From: an uncultured Mucilaginibacter sp. | GTDB lineage: Bacteria > Bacteroidota > Bacteroidia > Sphingobacteriales > Sphingobacteriaceae | Direction: 5' to 3' | Length of the DNA stretch: 64,000 nt | Assembly (NCBI GenBank): GCA_903864275.1 | Contig: CAIPFE010000009.1 | Location: 1-64,000 of the forward strand | Part shown: one piece after another, positions 30,638 through 39,329 of the stretch | Layout of the letters: each line of letters starts with the position of its first letter | How positions within the stretch are numbered: position 1 is the first letter of the stretch | Made by a program: the position numbers and the translations under genes | The notes under the pieces: model-generated | The model's input: only the letters and a program-made list of their open reading frames with translations | What the model was told of the DNA's origin: nothing | Database searches by the model: none

Positions 30638-33415
30638 ATGAAAATTTCTGCAATAATGCGGGAGCCGGGGGCCTTATGTGCCTGTATAACCGGTAATACA
30701 CCAAGTAATTCATTATTAATTCGCCAGTTAATGCGCGTAAGCATCATAGTAACTATCATATTATTAACCACTTTACAATTGCTTTTGGCCAGCCCCGGTA
30801 AAGCGCAGGACATGTCAATTGAGACAGTTTCCGTAGGGCTGAAGGACGAGCCGCTGGAAACCGCAATAAAGCAAATTGAACGGCAAACCACGCTGAGGTT
30901 CTTTTACAGGAAGACAGATATTAGCATGCTGACCAATTTAACCCTTGCGGACGAGAGAAGAACAGTAGAACAAACATTATATCAGTTACTGAAAAATACA
31001 AACTTCATTTTCAAACAGGTTGATGACAACATATTGATACAGCAAAATAATGCTATCACCATAAATAGGAGAAAGGTATCAGGTTCGGTATTCACGGCCG
31101 ATACCAAAGCGCCGCTAAAATTCGCGCAGGTTGAATTGTTAAGAAAAAATGATTTTCAGATGGTTGGCCAAACCAGTACCGACTCCACCGGCCGGTTTGA
31201 ATTGATCGTTGTTGATAACGCGCCGCATATTTTAAGGGTCTCCCTGCTGGGTTACCATGTTTACAGTACCGGGATAGAGGATATTGAAGGGTTAACTTTA
31301 CCTGCCATATACCTGCAGCCCGACCCGCAAATATTGCAGGAAGTAACGGTAATTGCACATTCCCCGCTTGTAAAACAGGAAGTTGACCGCCTCAGCTATA
31401 ACGTGCAGGCGGACCCCGAAAATAAATTTAACAGTTTGCTGGATATGCTGCGCAAGGTGCCCTTAGTATCCGTGGATGCTGATGACAACGTTAAATTAAA
31501 AGGCAGCGGGAGTTTTAAAGTGCTGATTGACGGCCATACCTCGTCACTAATGGTTCACGACCCAAAGGAAATATTCAGAAGCATGGCGGCAAGCAGCATC
31601 CAGCGCATTGAAATAATCACCATCCCGCCGGCAAAATACGACAGCGAAGGCCTGGCAGGTATTATCAATATCATTACGGTAAAGAAAATAACCAACGGCT
31701 ACAGCGGTAATTTCGGCCTCCAATACAAATTTCCAAACGGGCCGAGGGGCACCGGATCTTTTAATTTAAAGAGCGGGAAATTTGCCATGTCGGTTTTCGC
31801 AGGGTGGAACGAATGGGATATTCCAACCACTCCATTTTCTGTTGCAAGAACGGGCACCTTTCCTATCGCATCAACTTTAAACCAGCAGGGATCGGCGCAT
31901 ACTAAAAGCAATATCGGCTATATATCCAACCAAATGAGCTATGAAATTGACAGCCTTAACCTGGTATCAGTTTCGTTGGGCTATAATGGCGGCAGCGGTA
32001 ACCGGTTTAGCAGCATATTTACGCAGCAAACGGACACATTAAATCATAGTTACCTTTTGGATAACAATGGCAATACCCAACAGCACGGCTACGATCTCGG
32101 GCTCGATTACCAGCTTGGTTTTAGAAGAAATAAGGCCCAATTGCTATCATTTTCATACCGGTTTAGTTCAACCAATAATTCCCAGTTCAATGCGCTTACT
32201 GCATCTGAACAGGTAAACTACGATATCAGCAACTACAGCCAGGACAACAAATCGGGCACGCACGAACATACCGCACAGGTTGACTATGCTTATCCTTTAA
32301 AACACGTGGATATTGAAGCCGGCGTTAAAACCATATTCCGCAATAATTTCAGCGACTTTAATACTGAAGTGGCTGATCCTTCGGGCAGCTTTTTGGATGC
32401 AAATAATTCGAACAACTTCAGCTACCAGCAAAACATTTTCAGTATCTACAATTCATACCAGTTAAACCTGCAGCAATGGACAATTAAGGCCGGCCTCCGG
32501 CTTGAAAGAACAATTGTTGATGCAGATTTCTCTGCCGGAAACCCTGTTACGATCCCTGATTATAATAACCTGGTACCGTCTATCGCCATTCAAAAAAAGT
32601 TTTCAGAAACCACAAGCATTAATTTCGGGTACACGGAACGTATTCAAAGGCCCGGTATCCAGCAACTAAACCCTTATGTCGATCAGCAGGACCCCAATTT
32701 TATTACTTATGGTAACCCCGGTTTAAGACCGGAAACCAACCACATACTCAGTCTAAATTATAGTTTATTTAAAAATGCATCCATTAATGCCGGCTTAAGC
32801 TATTCGTTTTCAAATAATACCATCCAGGCTGTCAGCATTTTTGGTGCGGATGGTATAACCAGGGCCACGTATGAAAACATCGGAACAAACAATGACCTGG
32901 AAGCCGATCTCAACATAAATTATCCGCTCACCAAACGGTTAAACCTGAACCTGACCGCCCAGGTTGGTTTTATAAAATTAGCGGGAACAGCCGACAGCGC
33001 CTTTTATAGCAGAAAAGCCGTCATCGGGAATGGCAACCTGTATTTAAGCTACAAGTTTAACCACGAATGGCGCACCGGTTTTAACTTTCAATATTACAGC
33101 CCGGCAGTTACGCTGCAGGGAACCACCAGCCCTTATTATTATACATCCTTAAGCGTATCAAAAAGCATTTTTAACAAAAAGCTTAATATTTACGCTTCGG
33201 CAAGTAATCCCTATCTTAAATACCTCAATTATAAAAACAGCTTTGTTGACCCCCGTTTTACCGAGATCATTCACAATGACATTGTTTACCGCAGGTTTAA
33301 TCTTGGTTTTAATTATTCCTTCGGCAAGCTCGGTGAAGGGCCTGTTAAGAAAAACAAAAAGACCGTGAACAACGACGATATCAAGTTTATTCCGCCTACC
33401 GTACCGACAAATTAA
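30638..33415 (+). CDS. TonB-dependent receptor with STN signalling domain
   Basis: A 925-residue outer-membrane receptor. A long signal sequence ends near residue 57 (LLLASPGKAQ). An STN domain (about 62-132; VSVGLKDEPLETAIKQIERQT) allows signalling to FecR. A carboxypeptidase-regulatory-like domain (about 145-225), a plug (about 235-355; QEVTVIAHSP, then IERIEIITIPPAKYDSEGLAGIINII) and an outer-membrane barrel follow. Transported ligand unknown. It is encoded 172 bases after fecR and ends at a bidirectional terminator, completing the FecI/FecR/receptor set. Confidence 0.94.
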   Translation: MKISAIMREPGALCACITGNTPSNSLLIRQLMRVSIIVTIILLTTLQLLLASPGKAQDMSIETVSVGLKDEPLETAIKQIERQTTLRFFYRKTDISMLTNLTLADERRTVEQTLYQLLKNTNFIFKQVDDNILIQQNNAITINRRKVSGSVFTADTKAPLKFAQVELLRKNDFQMVGQTSTDSTGRFELIVVDNAPHILRVSLLGYHVYSTGIEDIEGLTLPAIYLQPDPQILQEVTVIAHSPLVKQEVDRLSYNVQADPENKFNSLLDMLRKVPLVSVDADDNVKLKGSGSFKVLIDGHTSSLMVHDPKEIFRSMAASSIQRIEIITIPPAKYDSEGLAGIINIITVKKITNGYSGNFGLQYKFPNGPRGTGSFNLKSGKFAMSVFAGWNEWDIPTTPFSVARTGTFPIASTLNQQGSAHTKSNIGYISNQMSYEIDSLNLVSVSLGYNGGSGNRFSSIFTQQTDTLNHSYLLDNNGNTQQHGYDLGLDYQLGFRRNKAQLLSFSYRFSSTNNSQFNALTASEQVNYDISNYSQDNKSGTHEHTAQVDYAYPLKHVDIEAGVKTIFRNNFSDFNTEVADPSGSFLDANNSNNFSYQQNIFSIYNSYQLNLQQWTIKAGLRLERTIVDADFSAGNPVTIPDYNNLVPSIAIQKKFSETTSINFGYTERIQRPGIQQLNPYVDQQDPNFITYGNPGLRPETNHILSLNYSLFKNASINAGLSYSFSNNTIQAVSIFGADGITRATYENIGTNNDLEADLNINYPLTKRLNLNLTAQVGFIKLAGTADSAFYSRKAVIGNGNLYLSYKFNHEWRTGFNFQYYSPAVTLQGTTSPYYYTSLSVSKSIFNKKLNIYASASNPYLKYLNYKNSFVDPRFTEIIHNDIVYRRFNLGFNYSFGKLGEGPVKKNKKTVNNDDIKFIPPTVPTN

Positions 33416-33440
33416 TCCGCATAACTAAAGGGATATAAAT

Positions 33441-33472
33441 AAAAAAGGCAGCCTGTTCAGCTGCCTTTTTTA
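33441..33472. terminator. Bidirectional rho-independent terminator
   Basis: Stem AAAGGCAGC/GCTGCCTTT with a seven-base loop, an A-tract before and a T-tract after. It lies between the convergent TonB receptor and IscA-type genes and can serve both. Confidence 0.93.
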
Positions 33473-33490
33473 TTTATGTAGAATTTATCT

Positions 33491-33844
33491 TTATACCGAA
33501 AACGAAGTCCCGCAGCCACAGGTACTGGCTGCATTAGGGTTGTTAAAAGTGAACCCACGGGCGTTCAGGCCATCCTGGAAATTTATCTGCATACCGATGA
33601 GGTATAAGCCATGCGCTTTATGCATGTACACTTTTATCCCGTCTATTATATACTCCTGGTCGCCTTCTTTTTTCTGATCGAAGCCCAAAACGTAGTTCAT
33701 TCCTGAACAGCCGCCGCCTTCAACGCCGACGCGCAGGCCAAAATCATCACCAAGCTCTTGCTGGTCTCTTAATTTTAACAATTCTTTTACGGCGCCTTCT
33801 GTAAAGGTTACCGGTCCGGGAGCGGTTTCAACAGCAGTACTCAT
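33491..33844 (-). CDS. Iron-sulfur cluster assembly protein, IscA/ErpA (HesB) family
   Basis: A 117-residue A-type carrier that hands iron-sulfur clusters to apo-proteins. The three conserved cysteines are Cys46 (GGGCSGMNY) and Cys109/Cys111 in the C-terminal CGCG motif. VTFTEGAVKELLKL opens the domain as usual. Length is standard. No other isc or suf genes are near. A perfect -7 box (TATATTTG, 33865-33872) lies 20 bases upstream of the start. Confidence 0.95.
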   Translation of the reverse strand: MSTAVETAPGPVTFTEGAVKELLKLRDQQELGDDFGLRVGVEGGGCSGMNYVLGFDQKKEGDQEYIIDGIKVYMHKAHGLYLIGMQINFQDGLNARGFTFNNPNAASTCGCGTSFSV

Positions 33845-33864
33845 CTTATTTTTAATTAACTACA

Positions 33865-33872
33865 CAAATATA
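33865..33872 (-). promoter_or_regulatory. Bacteroidota -7 box upstream of the IscA-type gene
   Basis: The minus strand reads TATATTTG, a perfect TAnnTTTG match, 20 bases before the ATG at 33844. No clear -33 element is seen. Confidence 0.5.
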
Positions 33873-33935
33873 AGGTAAAATGCGGATTTTTGTTGCAGCC
33901 TGTTTATTTATGACCTCAATTTAACATTCAGCAGC

Positions 33936-34466
33936 ATGAACTTTTTACCTTATTTATTAGATATTATAAAATATACCATTGCGGGCCTGGGCGTTGTTTG
34001 GATAGCCTTTTACCTGATAAAACCATACCTCGACAGGGACGAAAAAATACAAATGCTTGAATTCAGGAAGACCTTAAGCAACCAAACCCTGCCGCTCCGC
34101 TTACAGGCATACGAGCGCCTGGTTTTATTTATTGAACGCATTAACCCTGCCAATATGCTCATCCGTATGAACGCGACATCCTACAGCGCACACGAACTGT
34201 ACAGCCTGGTTGTTGAGGATATCCGCAGCGAGTTTCAGCATAATATTACACAGCAAATTTATGTAAGCAGTCGTGCGTGGGGCGCTGTAAAACATATTAA
34301 AGAGGATACGCTCGCTATGATAAACAATGCGGTAAGGTCGATGCCCGAAACAGCTTCGGGGCTTGATTTCAGTAAGGCCATCCTGGGACACCTGGGCCAG
34401 CTGGAAGAAAACCCTTATGAAATTGGCGCAAATATGCTGAGGAAAGATCTTGAAGAATTATTTTAG
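33936..34466 (+). CDS. DUF7935-like membrane protein
   Basis: A 176-residue protein with one N-terminal transmembrane helix (about residues 8-29, IIKYTIAGLGVVWIAFYLIKPYL) and a helical cytoplasmic part containing LQAYERLVLFIERINPANMLIRM and QQIYVSSRAWGAVKHIKEDT. This pattern matches a conserved uncharacterised Bacteroidota family (DUF7935 as I recall it). No catalytic motif is seen. It lies 80 bases upstream of the methylmalonyl-CoA mutase gene; this order may be conserved, but there is no functional link visible here. Confidence 0.75.
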   Translation: MNFLPYLLDIIKYTIAGLGVVWIAFYLIKPYLDRDEKIQMLEFRKTLSNQTLPLRLQAYERLVLFIERINPANMLIRMNATSYSAHELYSLVVEDIRSEFQHNITQQIYVSSRAWGAVKHIKEDTLAMINNAVRSMPETASGLDFSKAILGHLGQLEENPYEIGANMLRKDLEELF

Positions 34467-34476
34467 TTTAGTGATT

Positions 34477-34498
34477 AGTCCGAAAGTCAGTAAAGTCC
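34477..34498. repeat. Interspersed intergenic phrase, copy 2
   Basis: Second copy of the AGTCCGAAAGTCAG phrase at 7496-7517 (21 of 22 positions identical). Confidence 0.6.
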
Positions 34499-34546
34499 GA
34501 AAGAAGCTGCAACTAATCTCTAATCTCTGACTCTAAAACAAGCACA

Positions 34547-36094
34547 ATGCCCGGAAAGAAATTCACAACCACATCAGGTATCGAAATAAAGGAAGTTTAT
34601 TGCAACCCTTCTGCGATGAGCGAGGTGCCGGGTGAGTTTCCTTTTACCCGCGGGATACAGAAAGATATGTATCGGGGCAAACCCTGGACGATGCGCCAGT
34701 ACGCCGGTTTTTCAACCGCCGAAGAATCAAATAAACGCTACCATTACCTGTTAAGCCAGGGCACCATGGGTTTATCCGTAGCTTTCGACCTGCCTACACA
34801 AATTGGCTACGACTCGGACCATGAGCTTGCCGAAGGTGAAGTTGGTAAAGTGGGTGTTGCCATTGATTCGTTAAAGGATATTGAAATTTTGTTCGACGGG
34901 ATCGATCTGAAGGATATCACTACGTCCATGACCATCAATGCCACCGCGCCTATATTATTGGCCATGTATATCGCTCTTGCTAAAAAACAGGGCGCCGATC
35001 TGAAACAATTATCGGGAACAGTACAGAATGACATATTAAAAGAGTATTCCGCGCGCGGTACATATATATACCCTCCCGCAGCATCTATGCGGCTGATCAC
35101 CGATGTGTTTGAATATTGCAGCAGGGAGGTGCCAAAATGGAACACCATTTCCATATCAGGCTACCATATCCGCGAAGCCGGCTCAACAGCCGTGCAGGAA
35201 CTTGCATTTACACTGGCAAACGGCAAGGCTTATTTAAAAGCAGCATTAGATAAAAAACTTGACATTAATGTTTTCGCAAAAAGATTATCCTTCTTCTTTA
35301 ACTGCCACAATAATTTTTTTGAAGAGATAGCCAAATTCAGGGCGGCCCGGCGGATGTGGGCACACATCACAAAAGAATTGGGGGCGACAGATCCCGGCGC
35401 TCAAAAGCTGCGTTTTCATACACAAACCGGCGGATCGACCTTAACGGCGCAGCAGGCGATGAATAATATTGTACGGGTAAGCAACCAGGCGCTGGCGGCC
35501 GTGCTGGGGGGCACGCAATCACTTCATACGAATGGCTATGATGAAGCCATTTCACTCCCAACTGAGGCGGCGGCTAAAATTGCATTGCGCACGCAGCAGA
35601 TCATCGCGTTTGAAACCGGGGTTACCGATACTGTTGATCCTTTGGGCGGTTCTTATTTTATTGAAGCATTGACCAATGAAATTGAAAAAGCCGCGCAGGC
35701 ATATATCGACAAAATTGATGCGATGGGCGGGTCAGTAAAAGCTATTGAACAGGATTACATACAACAGGAAATTGCCGCTTCGGCTTATCAGTACCAAAAT
35801 GAAATTGAAAGCGGAGAAAGGGTGATAGTTGGGGTAAACCGTTTCACTGAAGCGGAAGCACCGGCGATAAATGTTTTTCGCGTGGACGATTCGATCCGTA
35901 AAAAACAAGCTGAGAAAATTTCAGAGTTGAAAAGCAAAAGGGATAACCAGGCCGTTGGTATGAGCCTTGAAAAGCTTGCCGATGCAGCCAGGGGAACTCA
36001 AAACTTAATGCCTTTTATACTGACCGCCGTTGAAAGCTATGCCACTTTAGGAGAAATTGCAGACACGCTACGCACTGTTTTTGGCGAATATTAG
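34547..36094 (+). CDS. Methylmalonyl-CoA mutase family, large catalytic subunit without B12 domain
   Basis: A 515-residue acyl-CoA mutase catalytic subunit. It has the substrate-binding TIM barrel signatures: RPWT-like [68 protein letters not shown] and [14 protein letters not shown] [20 protein letters not shown]. Methylmalonyl-CoA and succinyl-CoA are the usual substrate pair. The C-terminal cobalamin-binding domain (DxHxxG) is missing, so a separate small subunit is required and is not in the window. The [28 protein letters not shown] segment is that of two-part mutases rather than the fused human or E. coli type; an isobutyryl- or hydroxyisobutyryl-CoA substrate cannot be ruled out. Confidence 0.92.
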   Translation: MPGKKFTTTSGIEIKEVYCNPSAMSEVPGEFPFTRGIQKDMYRGKPWTMRQYAGFSTAEESNKRYHYLLSQGTMGLSVAFDLPTQIGYDSDHELAEGEVGKVGVAIDSLKDIEILFDGIDLKDITTSMTINATAPILLAMYIALAKKQGADLKQLSGTVQNDILKEYSARGTYIYPPAASMRLITDVFEYCSREVPKWNTISISGYHIREAGSTAVQELAFTLANGKAYLKAALDKKLDINVFAKRLSFFFNCHNNFFEEIAKFRAARRMWAHITKELGATDPGAQKLRFHTQTGGSTLTAQQAMNNIVRVSNQALAAVLGGTQSLHTNGYDEAISLPTEAAAKIALRTQQIIAFETGVTDTVDPLGGSYFIEALTNEIEKAAQAYIDKIDAMGGSVKAIEQDYIQQEIAASAYQYQNEIESGERVIVGVNRFTEAEAPAINVFRVDDSIRKKQAEKISELKSKRDNQAVGMSLEKLADAARGTQNLMPFILTAVESYATLGEIADTLRTVFGEY

Positions 36095-36510
36095 TACCAA
36101 ATATCCGGAACCGGACATCACCGGGAAAGCATTGCCAGGCACACTGGATTTGACCCCGTGCGGCACAAGCCGTTAGCACCATTTTATTAAATGGTTAAGC
36201 AACATTGTTACTTAACTATTGCCGAAAGATGACATTGCGTTAAACAAGAAATCCGGCATGGGCACCTAAGAAACAGATAAATAGTTAAAAAAATTTTGAG
36301 ATAGTTAAAAATTTTGAATTTTGTGTGCGTAATATAATATTTTATTTGAATTATGCACTATAAACCGCTTTATTATTATATAAATTTATTTCATTAAAAA
36401 GTTGAAATTAAATTTTTTTATCCGCTTTTTTTTAGAATATTCGATGTTCCGTAACAGGCCAAAAGATAGTTCGCTGGGGAGTTGGAAATCAATATTTTAA
36501 TAAAAATAAT
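36095..36510. other. 416-bp AT-rich region upstream of dnaA
   Basis: No gene is supported. The central part is strongly AT-rich and holds two adjacent 20-base units starting ATAGTTAAAAA (36281-36300 and 36301-36320) followed by TAATATAATATTTTATTTG. One partial DnaA-box-like sequence, TTATGCACT (36351-36359), is seen; no cluster of boxes. It should carry the dnaA promoter; an origin is possible but not shown. Confidence 0.5.
36281..36320. repeat. Two 20-bp AT-rich direct repeats upstream of dnaA
   Basis: Units ATAGTTAAAAAAATTTTGAG and ATAGTTAAAAATTTTGAATT lie head to tail. Such AT-rich repeats can serve as DNA-unwinding elements; here that is inference from position only. Confidence 0.55.
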
Positions 36511-37938
36511 ATGGAAAAAACTTGTACTACCGTTTGGAATAGCTGCCTCCAGATAATTAAAGACAACATACCGGCCCAAAGTTTTAAAACGTGGTTCGAG
36601 CCGATAAAAGCTTTAAGAATGGAAGGAAGTGTTTTAACGATACAAGTTCCAAGTTTATTTTTTTACGAATGGTTGGAAGAACACTATGTGGGCCTGCTCC
36701 GAAAGACGATAAAAAAACAACTAGGCGACGACGGGCGTTTGGAGTATAACATAGTGGTTGAACAATCATCATCCAGCAAGCCATATACCACCAATATCCC
36801 ATCAAACGGGAACGGTGCCGAATCAAAAAATCAGTCTATGCCAATACCCATTTCGATTAATAAGGACATAAAAAACCCTTTTGTAATACCGGGGTTAAAA
36901 AAACTGAACGTTGATCCGCAGCTTAACCGCAATTATACTTTCAGCAATTTTGTTGAGGGCGATTGTAACCGTTTGGCGCGTTCGGCTGGTTACGCCGTAG
37001 CCGCAAAACCGGGAGGCACTTCTTTCAACCCGTTAATGATCTATGGCGGAGTAGGGTTGGGCAAAACCCACCTGGCGCAGGCTATCGGTAACGAAATAAA
37101 ACAAACACTGCCTGATAAACTGGTACTGTATGTATCCTGCGAGAAATTTACCCAGCAGTTTGTTGACGCCTTAAAGCATAATAATATTAATGATTTCGTG
37201 AATTTTTACCAGGCTATTGATGTGCTCATTATGGATGACGTACACAATTTTGCCGGTAAGGAAAAAACACAGGATTTCTTTTTCCATATTTTTAACCACC
37301 TCCACCAATCAGGCAAGCAGGTAATTATTACCTCGGATAAAGCGCCGAAAGATCTGGCCGGTTTGGAAGAACGCCTGTTGTCGCGGTTTAAATGGGGCCT
37401 TTCGGCCGACCTACAGATCCCCGACCTGGAAACACGTATGGCCATACTCAAAAACAAAACCTACCAGGACGGTATTGAACTTTCAAATGATGTAATTGAG
37501 TACGTTGCACACAACATTGATAATAATGTGCGTGAGCTCGAAGGCGCAATGGTTTCCCTTTTGGCGCAATCAACCTTAAACCGCAAGGAGATTGACCTTA
37601 ACCTTGCCAAGCAGATGCTGAAGAATTTTGTAAAAAATTCGTCCAAAGAAATATCAATGGAATTCATCCAGAACCTGGTTTGCGAATATTTTGAAGTACC
37701 GATCGAGATGGTAAAATCTCAAACCCGCAAACGCGAAATCGTACAGGCCCGGCAAATATCTATGTACCTTGCAAAAGCGCACACCAAAAGCTCACTGAAA
37801 TCAATAGGCCATTTCTTTGGCGGCCGCGACCACTCCACCGTGATCTATGCCTGCCAAACGGTTGAAGATTTGATCGATACCGATAAAAAATTTAAAGGGT
37901 ATGTTGCCGATATTCAGAAAAAGTTGAAAATGTCCTAA
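36511..37938 (+). CDS. dnaA: Chromosomal replication initiator protein DnaA
   Basis: DnaA binds DnaA boxes at the origin and opens the duplex to start replication. The 475-residue protein has domain I (1-85; WNSCLQIIKDNIPAQSFKTWFEPIKA), a linker rich in Ser/Asn, the AAA+ domain with Walker A GGVGLGKTH (179-187), Walker B VLIMDDVHNF and the sensor/ISM segments, and a C-terminal helix-turn-helix with GGRDHSTVIYA (about 444-454) that reads the DnaA box. Length and order are standard. dnaN and gyrB are not adjacent, as is common in Bacteroidota. A terminator follows. Confidence 0.98.
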   Translation: MEKTCTTVWNSCLQIIKDNIPAQSFKTWFEPIKALRMEGSVLTIQVPSLFFYEWLEEHYVGLLRKTIKKQLGDDGRLEYNIVVEQSSSSKPYTTNIPSNGNGAESKNQSMPIPISINKDIKNPFVIPGLKKLNVDPQLNRNYTFSNFVEGDCNRLARSAGYAVAAKPGGTSFNPLMIYGGVGLGKTHLAQAIGNEIKQTLPDKLVLYVSCEKFTQQFVDALKHNNINDFVNFYQAIDVLIMDDVHNFAGKEKTQDFFFHIFNHLHQSGKQVIITSDKAPKDLAGLEERLLSRFKWGLSADLQIPDLETRMAILKNKTYQDGIELSNDVIEYVAHNIDNNVRELEGAMVSLLAQSTLNRKEIDLNLAKQMLKNFVKNSSKEISMEFIQNLVCEYFEVPIEMVKSQTRKREIVQARQISMYLAKAHTKSSLKSIGHFFGGRDHSTVIYACQTVEDLIDTDKKFKGYVADIQKKLKMS

Positions 37939-37962
37939 CTGATCTTATAATAAACTAAGCGG

Positions 37963-37992
37963 GCCCTGCATTTTTTATGCGGGGCTTTTTTA
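37963..37992 (+). terminator. Rho-independent terminator of dnaA
   Basis: Stem GCCCTGCAT/ATGCGGGGC (one G-U pair) with a T-rich loop, followed immediately by a run of T. Confidence 0.9.
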
Positions 37993-38036
37993 TATTCGTG
38001 TTCAAATGCATTTCGTACCGGTGTTATTAATAAGTT

Positions 38037-38495
38037 ATGAAAAAGCTACTCATTATAAACCTACTGCTGATCATCTCAACCAGCATCTTCGCCCAACAAA
38101 CCGAAACAGCCGCTATTAAACAAACCGTTAACACCCTTTTTGATGCCATGCGCAAAGGCGACAGTACTTTGCTGCGGTCTGTTTTCTCGAAAGATATGGT
38201 ATTGCAAAGCGTTTCAAATGATAAAGAAGGAAAAGCCATATTATCAACCGAAAAAGCTGATGATTTTGTAAAAGCGATTGGCACACCCCATACGGCAGTT
38301 TATGATGAACGTATTGTGTTTGACGCCATAAAAATTGATGGCGACCTGGCCAGCGTTTGGGCGCCTTACAAATTTTACCTGGGCGATAAATTCAACCATT
38401 GCGGGGTGGATGTTTTTCAGTTGATGAAAACTGCCGGTGGCTGGAAGGTTATTTACATTGTGGATACAAGAAGGAAGGATAATTGTATCCTGTAG
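38037..38495 (+). CDS. Secreted SnoaL/NTF2-like protein
   Basis: A 152-residue exported protein with a signal peptide of about 19 residues (LLIINLLLIISTSIFAQ) and an NTF2-like/DUF4440 fold: IKQTVNTLFDAMRKGDSTLLRSVFSKDMVLQSVSNDKEG opens the cone-shaped barrel, and DVFQLMKTAGGWKVIYIVDTRRKD closes it, as is typical. Family members bind small molecules or act as isomerases, but many lack a known function. It is the first gene after dnaA and converges on the LytTR regulator across a REP doublet. Confidence 0.85.
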   Translation: MKKLLIINLLLIISTSIFAQQTETAAIKQTVNTLFDAMRKGDSTLLRSVFSKDMVLQSVSNDKEGKAILSTEKADDFVKAIGTPHTAVYDERIVFDAIKIDGDLASVWAPYKFYLGDKFNHCGVDVFQLMKTAGGWKVIYIVDTRRKDNCIL

Positions 38496-38534
38496 AGACA
38501 AAATATTTGGGGTCTTATAATTTGAATGGGAATT

Positions 38535-38614
38535 CGTAGAGACGCGATGCATCGCGTCTCCGCCATGTTGTATTTTGCTGCTTTGTGAGAGACGCGATGC
38601 ATCGCGTCTCTACG
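38535..38614. repeat. REP-type doublet of two palindromes in inverted order
   Basis: Two identical 22-base perfect palindromes (38539-38560 and 38589-38610), each GAGACGCGATG plus its mirror, are separated by 28 bases. The flanks CGTA (38535-38538) and TACG (38611-38614) extend the outer symmetry, so the whole unit is an inverted pair. The right flank overlaps the stop codon of the LytTR regulator gene. This is the architecture of REPIN-like doublets. Confidence 0.88.
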
Positions 38615-39329
38615 TCGTTTTATCTATCAGCTTATAAAAAGCATCCCTGTAACTATCCCCAACAGGGATAATCGTATCGCCAATAAAAATCCGGCTGCGC
38701 TCAACGGAACTGATATGCCTTAGCGAAACAATATAGGATTTGTGCACCCTGATAAATTCGGACCGGCGCAATTGTTCTTCGATCTTTTTTAATGGCTGCA
38801 GGCTCATTACCCGTCCTGCTAAAGTATTAAGCGAAACATAATTTTGAAGGGCTTCGATATATAAAATGTCCCTGGTATTTACTTTTTGGATGCGGTGCTC
38901 CGTCTTGATAAATAAAAATTCGGGCGCCATTGCCGCTGACGGGCTTTCGTTAATTTGTGCGTTTTGAACGCCTCCCGGTTTCAAATGGCGCAAAGCTTTT
39001 TCGGCAGCCTTATAAAACCGTTCAAAAGCAATGGGTTTAAGTAAATAATCGATCACATCATGCTCAAAACCGTCCAACGCATAGTCGGCATAGGCTGTGG
39101 TTAAAATAACCATACTTTGCTTGTCCAGTATTTTCATAAACTGCAAGCCGGTTAATTCCGGCATTTGAATATCAAGGAAAACTAGGTCTATTTTTTGTTC
39201 ACGGATGATCGACAAGCCCTCAATCGGGTTAGTAGTAACTGCAACCAATTCCATGAAAGGTATTTTGGACGTGTAATCGGCCAGGATATCTATGGCCAAA
39301 GGCTTGTCATCAATTATTAAGCAGCGCAT
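38610..39329 (-). CDS. LytTR-family response regulator
   Basis: A 239-residue regulator: receiver domain (1-120) with phospho-acceptor Asp53 (LVFLDIQMPE), the acidic pocket Asp7/Asp8, the conserved Thr (ILTTAYADYA) and Lys (DYLLKPI), then a LytTR DNA-binding domain (about 140-239; IQKVNTRDILYIEALQNYVSL, RVHKSYIVSLRHI). LytTR proteins bind direct repeats in promoters. The kinase gene lies immediately upstream (stop and start adjacent), so they form a two-component operon. The stop codon TAG is contributed by the flank of a REP doublet, so the last residues (DKTT) may differ from relatives. Confidence 0.95.
   Translation of the reverse strand: MRCLIIDDKPLAIDILADYTSKIPFMELVAVTTNPIEGLSIIREQKIDLVFLDIQMPELTGLQFMKILDKQSMVILTTAYADYALDGFEHDVIDYLLKPIAFERFYKAAEKALRHLKPGGVQNAQINESPSAAMAPEFLFIKTEHRIQKVNTRDILYIEALQNYVSLNTLAGRVMSLQPLKKIEEQLRRSEFIRVHKSYIVSLRHISSVERSRIFIGDTIIPVGDSYRDAFYKLIDKTT

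Noticed and set aside
23560..33415. Polysaccharide-utilisation locus (SusC/SusD)
   Set aside because: There is a sigma/FecR/receptor set, but no SusD-type lipoprotein and no glycoside hydrolase.
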